From NCBI GenBank assembly GCA_000597885.1, contig CP004371.1:1116001-1180000 (forward strand): a stretch of DNA of 64,000 nt, in the 5' to 3' direction. This DNA is from Flammeovirgaceae bacterium 311 (GTDB lineage Bacteria; Bacteroidota; Bacteroidia; Cytophagales; Cyclobacteriaceae). Shown here piece after piece: positions 46,810 through 55,715 of this stretch. The stretch's first letter is position 1, and every line of letters begins with the position of its first letter. The translations under genes were made by a program, and so were the position numbers. The notes beneath the pieces are model-generated. The model saw only the letters and a program-made list of their open reading frames with translations. It was not told where the DNA came from and made no database searches.

Positions 46810-48703
46810 TTTCGAATATATATTCTCTGCCTTGCATTATCATACTGAACTCAAAAGTGAGATAATCGGCAACAGTTTTTTCAAAATCTTCAACTTTTGG
46901 TGTCTCATCATTGAAGTAGTAAAACGAATGTAACCATTCATCTTCGGGTTCAATGGTGGTTTTTACGCAAAACTTTGTTTCGGTATCGATACGGTCAAAC
47001 CACACATCAAGTAAATGTTGTTTTTTATCTTTTGCCTCAATAGTCTCTACAAGCCCCCGATGTTTCTGAACTTCAAACCCATCTTTTTCAAAGTTGATAA
47101 ACTTTACTTCCTTTTCTTTGTAATGTGGAACACCAGTTGTAAAAACTGCAATACACGGGTTTGTGCCAACTCCATAAAATGTATTTTTATTAAGAGAAAT
47201 AACGCCCTCTAAAGTGTGACGTTTTAAAATGTTGGCTTTTATGGCTTGTTCTTCTTTTGTTTTACCTGTCATTGAAGATTGAGGCACAATTACGATTGCC
47301 TTACCATCTTGAACTATGGAATTAAGTAAATGCTCGGTAAAATTGATTTCATATAGACTAGTATTATTTTTGCTTCCCATAGAATAAGGTGGGTTTATCA
47401 TACCGACCGTACATCCTTTTTCTTGAAGCTGTGCAGGATTTTGTTTCAAAAAATCTTCTTGCTCTAAATTGCTTTTCCCGTCACCACGCAAAATCATATT
47501 GGTTGTAGCAATCGTAAACATATAAGGTTGCAATTCTAAACCGTGCAATTGGTTTTTTCTAATTTTCCGTTGTTGTTCTGGGTTGTCTGTCTTTTGCAAC
47601 ATATCGTGCATAGCGGCAATAAGAAAACCTGCTGTTCCACAACACGGATCAAAGACCGTATCAGTTGGTTTTAGCTCTACCAATTCACAAAATAATTCGG
47701 TAATATGTTTCGGCGTTAGTACAATACCAAGCGATTGTCCATCCCCGCCTGAGTATGACATAAATTCACCATAAAACCGCCCCAAATAATCCTCGGCAGA
47801 ATGAATGTATTTGATATTTTTATAAATATTCTCGTATAAAAACTCCGTATAGTGCTTTAATGGAGTTTTCTTTAAATACTCATTAATTTCATTTATCGCC
47901 TTTGTATCTTTGATAACTAAAAACTGGCTCAACAATTTGTCTTTCTTTACTTGAGGCGAAACGTTGGCTCTTTTTAAATTCTTTTCAATGGCTTCATATA
48001 TTTTTTCGCCATCTGTTGTAGTTTGATCACCTACTAAACTGTCAATACTAAACCCTTTGTGTTCCATTTCACGCAACGCTAAAAGGATTCCAGACACAAT
48101 TAGAGGTTTATCTTTGTCCTGAATACTACCATAATTCCGCAAATCTTCATGAAGATTTTTAGCGTCTTTCAAGATTTCTTCTGTTGTTTTTTCTTCTGTT
48201 GTCTGTTCTTTGAGTATGTTTATAGTATAGTATTGATCAATATTTTTAGTATTGAAGAGAGTAAAAGTCTCTACTTCTTCAAGTTCCTTATAACCACCTC
48301 TCTCATCAATAAAGATAGGTGAAATTATGTGCCTCTTCGCGTTTCCTGACACACCAAAAGCAATGATTTTTTTATATGAAGTGTTTCGAGCTAAGTGTTT
48401 ACCATAAAACAAAGCACCATTTACAGCATAATTTTTCACGCTTGTAACTTCGTTGCAAATCACATCCATTTCATTTCGCCTTATGTGTTGAGCAACATCT
48501 GCTTTGTTTTCTATAATTAGAACAAAATCTTTAACAACACCGCAGTATTCTGGAAAACCTACATTCCCTGTACCTGCTTTTGAAGCGGATTTCAAAGCAT
48601 CGTCTATTTCTTTGATATTGCTACCTTGAGGGTGTAAATTTATATTTGCTTCTTTTAGCAGTTCATAAACCCAATAATCTGTAAGTACTTCTTTTTTAGC
48701 CAT
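46802..48703 (-). CDS. BcgIA-like fused endonuclease / N6-adenine methyltransferase
   Basis: A 633-residue protein. The N-terminal 100 residues carry a nuclease-like D-x5-E-x-K pattern (KDFVLIIENKAD; Glu65 and Lys67), then a helical HsdM-type region, then the methyltransferase with DPCCGTAGFL (about 352-361) for SAM and NPPY (437-440) for adenine N6. Size and fusion match BcgI A subunits (about 640 residues) better than Type I HsdM. With the overlapping specificity gene it would both methylate and cleave, probably cutting on both sides of its site. ATG 48703 is chosen over an upstream TTG. Confidence 0.85.
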   Translation of the reverse strand: MAKKEVLTDYWVYELLKEANINLHPQGSNIKEIDDALKSASKAGTGNVGFPEYCGVVKDFVLIIENKADVAQHIRRNEMDVICNEVTSVKNYAVNGALFYGKHLARNTSYKKIIAFGVSGNAKRHIISPIFIDERGGYKELEEVETFTLFNTKNIDQYYTINILKEQTTEEKTTEEILKDAKNLHEDLRNYGSIQDKDKPLIVSGILLALREMEHKGFSIDSLVGDQTTTDGEKIYEAIEKNLKRANVSPQVKKDKLLSQFLVIKDTKAINEINEYLKKTPLKHYTEFLYENIYKNIKYIHSAEDYLGRFYGEFMSYSGGDGQSLGIVLTPKHITELFCELVELKPTDTVFDPCCGTAGFLIAAMHDMLQKTDNPEQQRKIRKNQLHGLELQPYMFTIATTNMILRGDGKSNLEQEDFLKQNPAQLQEKGCTVGMINPPYSMGSKNNTSLYEINFTEHLLNSIVQDGKAIVIVPQSSMTGKTKEEQAIKANILKRHTLEGVISLNKNTFYGVGTNPCIAVFTTGVPHYKEKEVKFINFEKDGFEVQKHRGLVETIEAKDKKQHLLDVWFDRIDTETKFCVKTTIEPEDEWLHSFYYFNDETPKVEDFEKTVADYLTFEFSMIMQGREYIFENE

Positions 48704-48948
48704 TATTATTAGTCTCAAATTCTCCAATTTAATTGTAACCTTGTGGATATGTCATTGCTTTTACTGTTAGATATAGTCGAGTCATGGAAGGGGAATTTCA
48801 CCTCCACGCTCTTACAGAACCATATGTATTCATCTCCCCTCATACAGCTCTTCTTGTTCAATCACTAATGTAGTACATTTTGGATGAACCAGCGCATCTA
48901 TAGCAGTTGGCCATGAATTGTAAGCTTAAGCAATTAATTGTACTTACT

Positions 48949-49620
48949 TTATTTACACAAACCTTCGCAAGGAACACCATCCCCATCGCCATCAAGTCTA
49001 GTCAGGCCACATTCCCTCAGGTAGAAAAGTGCCTCCTTACAACTCGTTATCTCACTACATTTAGTTTTAGAGCCACAGTTATACTGCTGCTTATCATTTT
49101 TTGAGCTTGCTGGTGTCGTATCTGGATTGTTTATATAACTAGCTTTTCTGTTTCCTCTCCGCCACTCCCATGGTGGCACCTGATCAGTGCTAGGCAGACT
49201 CCATATACCACATTTGGCTTCTCTAGCTACTTGCTCATCCATCAATAAAGACTGATCCTTTATATATTGTCTATACACCCATGCCATACCCTGTTGCACC
49301 AGCTTGGGGTTAACATGTACATCACCTACATAGACGTGACCTACTAGCCTTCCATAACGATCAATATCATCCTGCTCCACAGTCACATCTTTATTGAAGA
49401 TAAGGTCTGACAGTGCTTGCTTCGCCCTAGTACCATATGGCTGTTTACTTTCTGGCGTATCAATTTCAGCTAAGCGAACCTTGATCTGCTTTTTCGGGTT
49501 GGTTAGTAGGGTGAAGGTGTCGCCATCAGAGACGCCTACAACTCGGCCACTAAATTTCTGTGCAGAAGCACAAAGGAACATGCAAGAGAAAACATAGATC
49601 AAAATCAACGTACGCACCAT
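48949..49620 (-). CDS. Secreted SNase nuclease with excalibur domain
   Basis: A 223-residue exported nuclease: signal peptide (about 1-20, cut after CASA), a staphylococcal-nuclease domain (about 24-145) with DGDTFTLL, RLAEIDTPE and DRYGRLVGHVY, and a C-terminal calcium-binding excalibur domain with Cys residues and DGDGDGVPCE. It degrades DNA or RNA outside the cytoplasm. The start is ATG 49620, one codon inside the longest frame. It follows the 4-TM gene 12 bases downstream. Confidence 0.88.
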   Translation of the reverse strand: MVRTLILIYVFSCMFLCASAQKFSGRVVGVSDGDTFTLLTNPKKQIKVRLAEIDTPESKQPYGTRAKQALSDLIFNKDVTVEQDDIDRYGRLVGHVYVGDVHVNPKLVQQGMAWVYRQYIKDQSLLMDEQVAREAKCGIWSLPSTDQVPPWEWRRGNRKASYINNPDTTPASSKNDKQQYNCGSKTKCSEITSCKEALFYLRECGLTRLDGDGDGVPCEGLCK

Positions 49621-49632
49621 CACTGCTTCACC

Positions 49633-50172
49633 TCATCTAACGGAATTATTTTTTTTGTCTGCTTCAGCCATTAGTATAAAATAGAAATCAGTAATGTTCC
49701 GCATGTTCAGAAAAAGCACATGAAGTATAAGGAACATTATAGTTCCAAATAATAATTTGGATGATCCATCTTGAACGCCTCCACCAGCCACATAAGAGAC
49801 AATCAAAGCAAAAACAACGGCAGCAACTTCGATCACTATAGCATAAGTAAAGTTGACATGCAGCAGGCTAAATAATGTTAATGGCTTCTTTCCAATTTTG
49901 TACTTCGTTTGGATCGACCGAATTCTCACCATATTGTCACTAGTACTGGTTGCAAGCAATGTAACACTGGCTATTGAAAATCCGATAAGAACACCAAGAA
50001 GGCTAACAGCATTTGAACATAACGACTCTAGCAACTTTTGTTGAGAATCATCTTTAATGAATACAAGTATAATGATGCTGATTAATAAAGGAATAAGCCA
50101 TTCAAAGATCGCTTTTCTCTTATCTAGAGTCTTGAAATAATCTGCTATAACATAGAAGAATTCTAGATACAT
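49633..50172 (-). CDS. Four-helix membrane protein (179 aa), candidate effector
   Basis: Not recognised by family. Four hydrophobic helices at about 24-40, 54-74, 103-130 and 140-158, with a short charged N-terminus and C-terminus. The gene starts 10 bases after the unknown 295-residue protein and ends 12 bases before the SNase gene, making a three-gene run. Small 4-TM proteins paired with a cytosolic partner occur in several anti-phage systems; that role here is inference. Confidence 0.6.
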   Translation of the reverse strand: MYLEFFYVIADYFKTLDKRKAIFEWLIPLLISIIILVFIKDDSQQKLLESLCSNAVSLLGVLIGFSIASVTLLATSTSDNMVRIRSIQTKYKIGKKPLTLFSLLHVNFTYAIVIEVAAVVFALIVSYVAGGGVQDGSSKLLFGTIMFLILHVLFLNMRNITDFYFILMAEADKKNNSVR

Positions 50173-50182
50173 AAAATCACAA

Positions 50183-51070
50183 TCAAAGTTGCCGCAATAT
50201 TTGAATTAACCTAGCACGCACTCCATCTGTATTTATCTCACCCGTCTGTTCATCTTTATTTACCTCCAAAAATTCAACCTTCTCTATGAAAGAAGTATCA
50301 ACCACTACGCTATTGTTATCTCTGTTCCTGCCAATGGCTTTGACCTTGTGTATACGGGTGTCTTGCCCAGCAAACCTTCGATAAGCATCAATCGCTGTAT
50401 CTTTGATGCTTTGAGAACGCTCGGCCTTAACAGTAATTGTAACATCTTCCTTGACACTATCTGTTCGATTAGAAAAATTTAATGCTTCTGTTCCCAGAAT
50501 CTGCTTGTCAACCAATAGTTCAAAAGAAATTACCCTGTTCAGCCTTTCAATTTCTTCTATAAAATTATCCTTAGCCAATGTACTGAATTCAATTTGATAA
50601 TTTGCAGAGCTACCATCCTCTAAAGACGCATGATATTGATGGGCAAAAAACCAGATGTATTCAACTAGTTGCCTCATGCTAACACCACTCCTGTTATCTT
50701 CCATGGCCACCAACACTTCATCGGCCCTATACCGTATTGCGAAATGAGTTTTGTTGACCTCACCTTCTGATAAATTTTTGGGATTGTCTCGCTCTTCCCC
50801 AGTTTGACGATCCCATAATGGGGGTCTGAAACCACGTTTAGCAGAGCGTAAGCAGCAAAACAGTATTCCCTCATCATGATCTTCAAGCAAGGAGAGTCTA
50901 CAGTATTTCGCACCGCTTAAGTCATAGCTTATATCAGCCAGTGGAAGACCATTTATATACCTTAGTATGTTCTGGATAACATGCGCGGGTTCTACAGTAT
51001 ATGTTTGTGATCCATCCCTTCTTTGGATGTCTAATGTTTTGGTGTAGAGCTCGTGAAACTTGATTTTCAT
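50183..51070 (-). CDS. Unknown cytosolic protein (295 aa) paired with a 4-TM protein
   Basis: Not recognised. No signal or membrane segment. The sequence is mixed alpha/beta: opens KIKFHELYTKTLD, has a GILFCCLRSAKRGF strand region near 67-82, FAIRYRADEVLVAMEDNRSG near 109-130 followed by a helix, and a C-terminal half with many charged residues. The layout resembles sensor-type proteins of two-gene defence units, but I see no catalytic motif. First gene of a tight run with the 4-TM and SNase genes. Confidence 0.6.
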   Translation of the reverse strand: MKIKFHELYTKTLDIQRRDGSQTYTVEPAHVIQNILRYINGLPLADISYDLSGAKYCRLSLLEDHDEGILFCCLRSAKRGFRPPLWDRQTGEERDNPKNLSEGEVNKTHFAIRYRADEVLVAMEDNRSGVSMRQLVEYIWFFAHQYHASLEDGSSANYQIEFSTLAKDNFIEEIERLNRVISFELLVDKQILGTEALNFSNRTDSVKEDVTITVKAERSQSIKDTAIDAYRRFAGQDTRIHKVKAIGRNRDNNSVVVDTSFIEKVEFLEVNKDEQTGEINTDGVRARLIQILRQL

Positions 51071-51106
51071 ATAAAATTTTCAGCGATAAGAATTAAGGCT
51101 TCCAAG

Positions 51107-51352
51107 CTAAGAATTTATAACAAAAAATATAGCATCTGATAATAGAACATATATGGATGTGGCACTGCCTCTATGGAAGATTATTTTAAAGCCACACCTG
51201 TTCTTGATTTTATGAAAGAGCTGGCGCAAAAGGTGACTTATATTAGAGAAATCAATATGAGCTAAAAAACTTGTAAAGGGTGTCACACTTTCCAGCCACC
51301 GCCACTGGCCCATCTCACAGGGACTACAGTGGTTACAAAGATCAACTATCAC
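51107..51352 (-). other. Doubtful 81-codon frame / possible relic
   Basis: The frame starts at an ATG overlapping the preceding stop (ATGA) but its product (opening MIVDLCNHCSPCEMGQW) has no family resemblance. The plus strand of the same stretch also gives a protein-like reading (MEDYFKATPVLDFMKELAQK from 51173). Coding status is unresolved; it could be the eroded end of an insertion element. Confidence 0.25.
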
Positions 51353-51882
51353 CTAAGGGACTTACTGATCTTTAGTTTCCTGATACATCCTTTTGCAGGC
51401 TCTTTGTTAATGTCCAGATGGTAATGCTGCTGAAGTACTTCCAAAAGCTTCAGAGATTCCTCTGGGTCTTCTATTAGAGCTATATCTAACGCTATCAAAG
51501 TCAGGCCATCATTTAATGATTCTTTCATCTTGACTGATTCCAGTAATTTGCGTTGTCGCTCCATGAGTATTTCGAAGATTCTGTAGGTATAATGTTGCTG
51601 TTCCGTTACCTCAACCATATTGCCTGCTGTGGGTACTAGCTTAAGCATAAGCTGCTGATACTTCTCTACCAGACCTTTAAAATAATCGATGTGTGGCCTC
51701 TTATGCCCAAACAAGACAGGGTTGTTATTAGCATCAACAGTTTCCCAGACGTAGCTGGAAGTGATTTCTTGCAGGTCTTCTAGATTTGCGATATCAACTA
51801 GGGTCACATATATACCCGTCATATCGTCGGCACTATTGTGCTGCTTCTCTCTCAAATATTCTAGATATATAGCTGGTCTCAT
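51349..51882 (-). CDS. Hypothetical protein (177 aa)
   Basis: Not recognised. Largely helical, hydrophilic, with an N-terminal MTGIYVTLVDIANLEDLQE strand/helix and a long helical middle (KYQQLMLKLVP to KLLESVKM). No signal peptide. Stand-alone between the membrane-effector unit and a CAP-domain gene. Confidence 0.55.
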   Translation of the reverse strand: MRPAIYLEYLREKQHNSADDMTGIYVTLVDIANLEDLQEITSSYVWETVDANNNPVLFGHKRPHIDYFKGLVEKYQQLMLKLVPTAGNMVEVTEQQHYTYRIFEILMERQRKLLESVKMKESLNDGLTLIALDIALIEDPEESLKLLEVLQQHYHLDINKEPAKGCIRKLKISKSLR

Positions 51883-51972
51883 ATTAAGATTCTTTTCTGT
51901 TATATATATGATAGCACATAATAGGTTATCGCATGCTCCAAACTAACAGATATAACTCTAGTACCCTTGCCT

Positions 51973-52629
51973 TTACTTCTGCTTTGCAGGTTCATTACTA
52001 AAGTCCATCACACAGTTATAGCGATATACTTTATGGCTTCTGATTGCTACTCCAACAGATTTGCTCGACTGATTCAAAATATTATGCCTATGCCCAAGTG
52101 ACTCTACTCCCTCGTCATGGAGCAATTGAAAAACTATATCCATAGCTTTAGAACTGCCATAAGCACAATTTTCCGATACGCTATACTCCGTTCCTGTTAT
52201 ACGCTTTAACCGATTGTAAAAACTAGTGCCATCATTTGATTCATGACCTAATTGACCGCTTTTTCCCATGTCTACAGCATGATACTTAGCTGCTTCAAAC
52301 AGCAAACGGTCAGGATAAAGTAGCGGTAGATTCTTTGTCTTGTATAGGTCTTCTTTTAGGGAGGTGTAGTAGTAGCCAGTAGTATCTACACTGTACCAGT
52401 TGGTATTAAGCTTTATTACATAGTCTTTGATATAGGTATCAAAGAATCTCCTCCCATCCATCCTAGCAATATTCATCAATTTGATGGTATTTCGCTCTTC
52501 TAAACTTAAGTATGATGCACTCCAGCCAGTGTCAGCCTTCTCGAGCTCTGCATAAGTCCATCCAGTAATTGGATCATTTGATGTGAAGCTCATCAGGAAC
52601 AAGGGAAGCAGGATGCTTAGTTTTTTCAT
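51973..52629 (-). CDS. Secreted CAP-domain (SCP-like) protein
   Basis: A 218-residue exported protein with a signal peptide (about 1-16) and a CAP domain in the C-terminal two thirds. The family pattern is visible: A-x-x-HAVDMGKSGQLGHES (about 117-132), SENCAYG (about 154) and the GHRHNIL motif (about 177), giving the paired histidines and glutamate of the CAP cavity. ATG 52629 is preferred over an upstream start because the signal begins there. Function in bacteria is generally unknown. Confidence 0.8.
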   Translation of the reverse strand: MKKLSILLPLFLMSFTSNDPITGWTYAELEKADTGWSASYLSLEERNTIKLMNIARMDGRRFFDTYIKDYVIKLNTNWYSVDTTGYYYTSLKEDLYKTKNLPLLYPDRLLFEAAKYHAVDMGKSGQLGHESNDGTSFYNRLKRITGTEYSVSENCAYGSSKAMDIVFQLLHDEGVESLGHRHNILNQSSKSVGVAIRSHKVYRYNCVMDFSNEPAKQK

Positions 52630-52755
52630 AGTAGGATGTATAGGGAGAAGGATTGTAATAAACAGACTCAAAAACCAACAACAACATCTATAACGTATCT
52701 TCACCGTTAGTTCTTGTATTTGGGATCGAAAGAGATTCTTCGGATTTTATGCTTC

Positions 52756-52786
52756 AAAAAAAAGAAAAGGTGCCTGACAGGCACCT
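52756..52786 (-). terminator. Terminator after the 199-aa gene
   Basis: AGGTGCC (52768-52774) pairs with GGCACCT (52780-52786). On the minus strand it is followed by TTTTCTTTTTTTT. Confidence 0.85.
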
Positions 52787-52847
52787 ACCATATTGTACTA
52801 CAGAAGATAACTTACAGACCTTTTAACAGCTATCATTGAAGGTAGTT

Positions 52848-53447
52848 TCACAACTTGTAGCGGGTTTTAAGTTGTGTAGCACATTGATCCTTCAGCCACG
52901 GATAAAGTTCTCCAATAGCATCATATACTTTTTTCCGTATATGAAATCTAGCATCATCCACTCCTACCTTACCTTTGTTAGCACCTAACGCTTCTTCATA
53001 CTTGGATTCAACATGCCGCAAATAATTAACTATTATACGGTCTAAGAATTCTGGGTCAGCATCTGGGTTGGCATGTTTTCCCTTGTAGTAGTGAATTCCA
53101 TCATAATTGTCGCAGGCCAGCTTGATCAAAAGGCTTTTATCGAGTACAGGTATATCGAAGTTGAGCTTATCTACCTCTGCTAGCAGGTCTCTCTCTTTTG
53201 TACTGGTAGCTCGCTTGGCTGCCTGCTTTCTTCTTTCAGTTCTTACTATTTCGTCCTTGAAGGCTTGGCTGCTCTCTATTTCCAGTATCCTTTCTACTAA
53301 ATACAGGCTCATAGGAGCTGCATTCTTGTAAAGAGAATTTCTCCTTTGCTCATCAGCTACTGGCAAGAACTTGTTGATCATTGTATTAGTCCAACCTCTT
53401 TTTAACAGCTTTGACTTGTTAAGCATATCTTCTTTTAACTTTTTCAT
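52848..53447 (-). CDS. Hypothetical protein (199 aa)
   Basis: Not assigned. The N-terminus (LLKRGWTNTMINKFLPVAD then YKNAAPMSLYLVERI) is a compact motif that I associate with a conserved but uncharacterised helix-turn-helix-like module. The rest is helical and basic, with KRKQAAKRATSTKERDLLAEVDKL-type charged stretches. It may bind nucleic acid. It has its own terminator. Confidence 0.55.
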   Translation of the reverse strand: MKKLKEDMLNKSKLLKRGWTNTMINKFLPVADEQRRNSLYKNAAPMSLYLVERILEIESSQAFKDEIVRTERRKQAAKRATSTKERDLLAEVDKLNFDIPVLDKSLLIKLACDNYDGIHYYKGKHANPDADPEFLDRIIVNYLRHVESKYEEALGANKGKVGVDDARFHIRKKVYDAIGELYPWLKDQCATQLKTRYKL

Positions 53448-53769
53448 CTCTTTTTTGAGTTACTTATACTACTCCAGTGCCCCGCCTGTAGTTTGAGGAA
53501 ACAGCTCTAGGGAATTTTAGTTAGCATCCACTCGGAAGGGCACTCATCTGTTATAGATAGAGAATCAGGAAAAGTTTAAGATTCTGGGAGACATTTTTTC
53601 AAAATTTTTGAGTCGGCAAAAAAAAATGGCAGTCATCCTAATATCTGCCTACATCTGGGCCTAGTGTAAATAAAAATGCCTGCCGTAGACTTTTCTAAGG
53701 CAGGCGTAATGCAAGTACTGATCTATTTTAGATTAACTATTCATCAACTTCAGAAGTACCAACAGTTTG
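53448..53769. other. Intergenic stretch with a minus-strand terminator
   Basis: About 320 bases without a gene. GCCTGCC (53678-53684) pairs with GGCAGGC (53699-53705) and runs into T on the minus strand, ending the transcript of the lipoprotein gene at 53770. The rest should hold the promoter of the 199-residue protein. Confidence 0.6.
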
Positions 53770-54174
53770 TTACTGGCCAATATCTCCATCCTCAATGATA
53801 ATGGTGTAAATTCCATCACCTACATCAAACCATCTGTTTGCATCCTTCCACCGATAAACCCAATTGTTCCTTAGCTGAATATCCTTCTTAACTTCATAGG
53901 GTGCGGGTATGTCTAGATATATTGTATCGAATATGTATAGAAAATTATCACCCTTATCATTGGCACTACTTATTGTTTCATAAATACGTATAGTCGTTGT
54001 AGAATCTGGTAGTGATTCAATTACTACACTTTCACCCCTCGGATATTTAAAATGCACGTCAATGGTGTATGAAGACTTATTATCTATCTCATAAATATAT
54101 GTTGCCTCTGGATCACAGGCAGCAGCAATTATCAGAATCAGTAATAGAAAAATGGGCTTTGTTATTTTCTCCAT
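53770..54174 (-). CDS. Hypothetical lipoprotein (134 aa)
   Basis: Lipobox AAAC (Cys near 20), then a beta-rich mature domain (YIYEIDNKSSYTIDVHFK opening). Not recognised. Last gene of the long minus-strand array that continues to the window edge. Confidence 0.6.
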   Translation of the reverse strand: MEKITKPIFLLLILIIAAACDPEATYIYEIDNKSSYTIDVHFKYPRGESVVIESLPDSTTTIRIYETISSANDKGDNFLYIFDTIYLDIPAPYEVKKDIQLRNNWVYRWKDANRWFDVGDGIYTIIIEDGDIGQ

Positions 54175-54212
54175 AGCAATATTATCAACGATAAAATAAG
54201 GCTAACCAATGA

Positions 54213-54686
54213 TCAGCCTCGAGTAACATCAATATTGGCCTTTTCCTGCTTCAGCACACTTACTGCCCAGTAGCTTACTACCCCCCACAGCACATCTAAT
54301 ACAACTGATAATAAAAAAAACAGCTTTGCATCTATTTCATAGTCATCGAAATAATAGACATTAAAAGCTACTGCGGTTATAGCTCTGAAAAAACAGTAAA
54401 ACATAGTCAGATAAAGTAGCATCCTAAGCCCAGTTGTATTCCTTTGATTGGTTGAGAAAAAGATTACAAAGCCCCCAAACCCAGTTCCCATAACCACTAA
54501 ACCAACTAATGCTCCAATGGCTTCTCCAAAAGGAGGCCCACCTACTTGTGATATGGTCAGGTGGATGTATGGCAATAAATTTCCAACATACTTTGCCAGT
54601 GTAGCATTTGAGATGAACTCACCTATAATTGGAGCCACAGTCAAAAAGGCGCAGAGGGAAAGAATTAATTTGATCTTTAATTTCAT
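54213..54686 (-). CDS. Hypothetical membrane protein (157 aa)
   Basis: Four hydrophobic helices (about 7-25, 53-78, 87-110, 122-145). Short loops, charged C-terminus. Not recognised. Part of the array of small genes; similar small polytopic proteins recur at 57444, 60396, 62748 and 63071. Confidence 0.6.
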   Translation of the reverse strand: MKLKIKLILSLCAFLTVAPIIGEFISNATLAKYVGNLLPYIHLTISQVGGPPFGEAIGALVGLVVMGTGFGGFVIFFSTNQRNTTGLRMLLYLTMFYCFFRAITAVAFNVYYFDDYEIDAKLFFLLSVVLDVLWGVVSYWAVSVLKQEKANIDVTRG

Positions 54687-54747
54687 GTTGGCATTAGAAT
54701 GTCTGAACAGGGATCATCTTTACATACACTTTACCTCAAAATAATAC

Positions 54748-55299
54748 TTATGGTCTGGAATACGCATTGGCAAACAAATCTTTCAATTCATCAGGAAGGG
54801 CAGAACTGAATTCATAATCAAAGAAGTAGTATGCCCCGTCCTCGCGCTCAATGGTATCATCTGTTTCCGCTTGAAGGGTAAAGCGAGGATCTTCATTTTT
54901 CAATAAATCTTTCACACTGGCTCTATATCTTTTGTGACTGATCTCAAGGAATATTAGTGAAGTATGGCTTTTAGGGACATAGTAGACTTCTGACACGCTA
55001 TGAGCTGATAGCTCTAAAAACAACGGCTTTAAGAATGCCTGCTTGACTACTCTTATTAGGCCAGCCTGACTTGGCAAAAATGAAAGAAAGGAACTCCACT
55101 TGGAAGCACACCAGCCAGACCACAACAACTCAACATCACTGTTCGCCCGTAGGTCTCTGTAAAACTTCCGATCCTGCCCACCACCTCCATAAAGCAGTAG
55201 GTCAAATTTTTCTAAATCTATGGCAGGCGACTGGCTTAACTCCGTTAGAAGCTGGACAAACTTGCTAACTTCCATTTCTTTATAGCTTTTTAGCTCCAT
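54748..55299 (-). CDS. Hypothetical protein (183 aa)
   Basis: Not recognised. Soluble, no signal; contains FDLLLYGGGGQDRKFYRD near 32-49 and ends acidic (FFDYEFSSALPDELKDLF). Position among immunity-like genes suggests but does not show such a role. Confidence 0.55.
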   Translation of the reverse strand: MELKSYKEMEVSKFVQLLTELSQSPAIDLEKFDLLLYGGGGQDRKFYRDLRANSDVELLWSGWCASKWSSFLSFLPSQAGLIRVVKQAFLKPLFLELSAHSVSEVYYVPKSHTSLIFLEISHKRYRASVKDLLKNEDPRFTLQAETDDTIEREDGAYYFFDYEFSSALPDELKDLFANAYSRP

Positions 55300-55327
55300 A
55301 TGGCTGAACAGTCGGAGTGTACTTTAG

Positions 55328-55681
55328 TTAGCTGTTTAATTTACTTTCCGCTTGTAGATGCCGAATGTAATTTTCCAGCAGACCCTGAATCTGCTTCGAT
55401 GCAACAGGATTTGCAGAATGCACCTTAAATTTAAGCTCTCTTAAATCCAGCCCAGACTCGTACACCAGCCATTTAGCAGCAGCATAACCATCCTGAGCTA
55501 CTTCGCCTGTTTCATCCAATCCTAAATCATTGTCAAAGCTGATAAATTCTGGAAGCCCATTCTCTACAATATGAGTTACAAATTCAGTGTAGGTTCTTAC
55601 TACGACAAACTCGCTTACCCTAGATTTATCATACACCATATCTACAGTGCGTAGATCATCCAGAAATAAATTATAGCCCAT
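55328..55681 (-). CDS. Cyclic-phosphate-processing receiver (cREC) domain protein
   Basis: A 117-residue protein opening with LFLDDLRT, then VVVRTYTEF, ISFDNDLGLDETG and a final VHSANPVASKQI. This spaced pattern is that of the receiver-like cyclic-phosphate-processing domain, a family predicted from comparative genomics to act on 2',3'-cyclic phosphate ends of damaged RNA. No output domain. Its presence among immunity-like genes fits a role in countering an RNase toxin, which is inference. Confidence 0.75.
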   Translation of the reverse strand: MGYNLFLDDLRTVDMVYDKSRVSEFVVVRTYTEFVTHIVENGLPEFISFDNDLGLDETGEVAQDGYAAAKWLVYESGLDLRELKFKVHSANPVASKQIQGLLENYIRHLQAESKLNS

Positions 55682-55715
55682 AGATTATTCAGTTAGAGGC
55701 AAATATGAAGCACCA

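Noticed and set aside
51107-51352. Candidate 81-residue protein overlapping the previous stop as ATGA
   Set aside because: Kept only as a doubtful feature: the opposite strand is equally protein-like and no family is recognisable.
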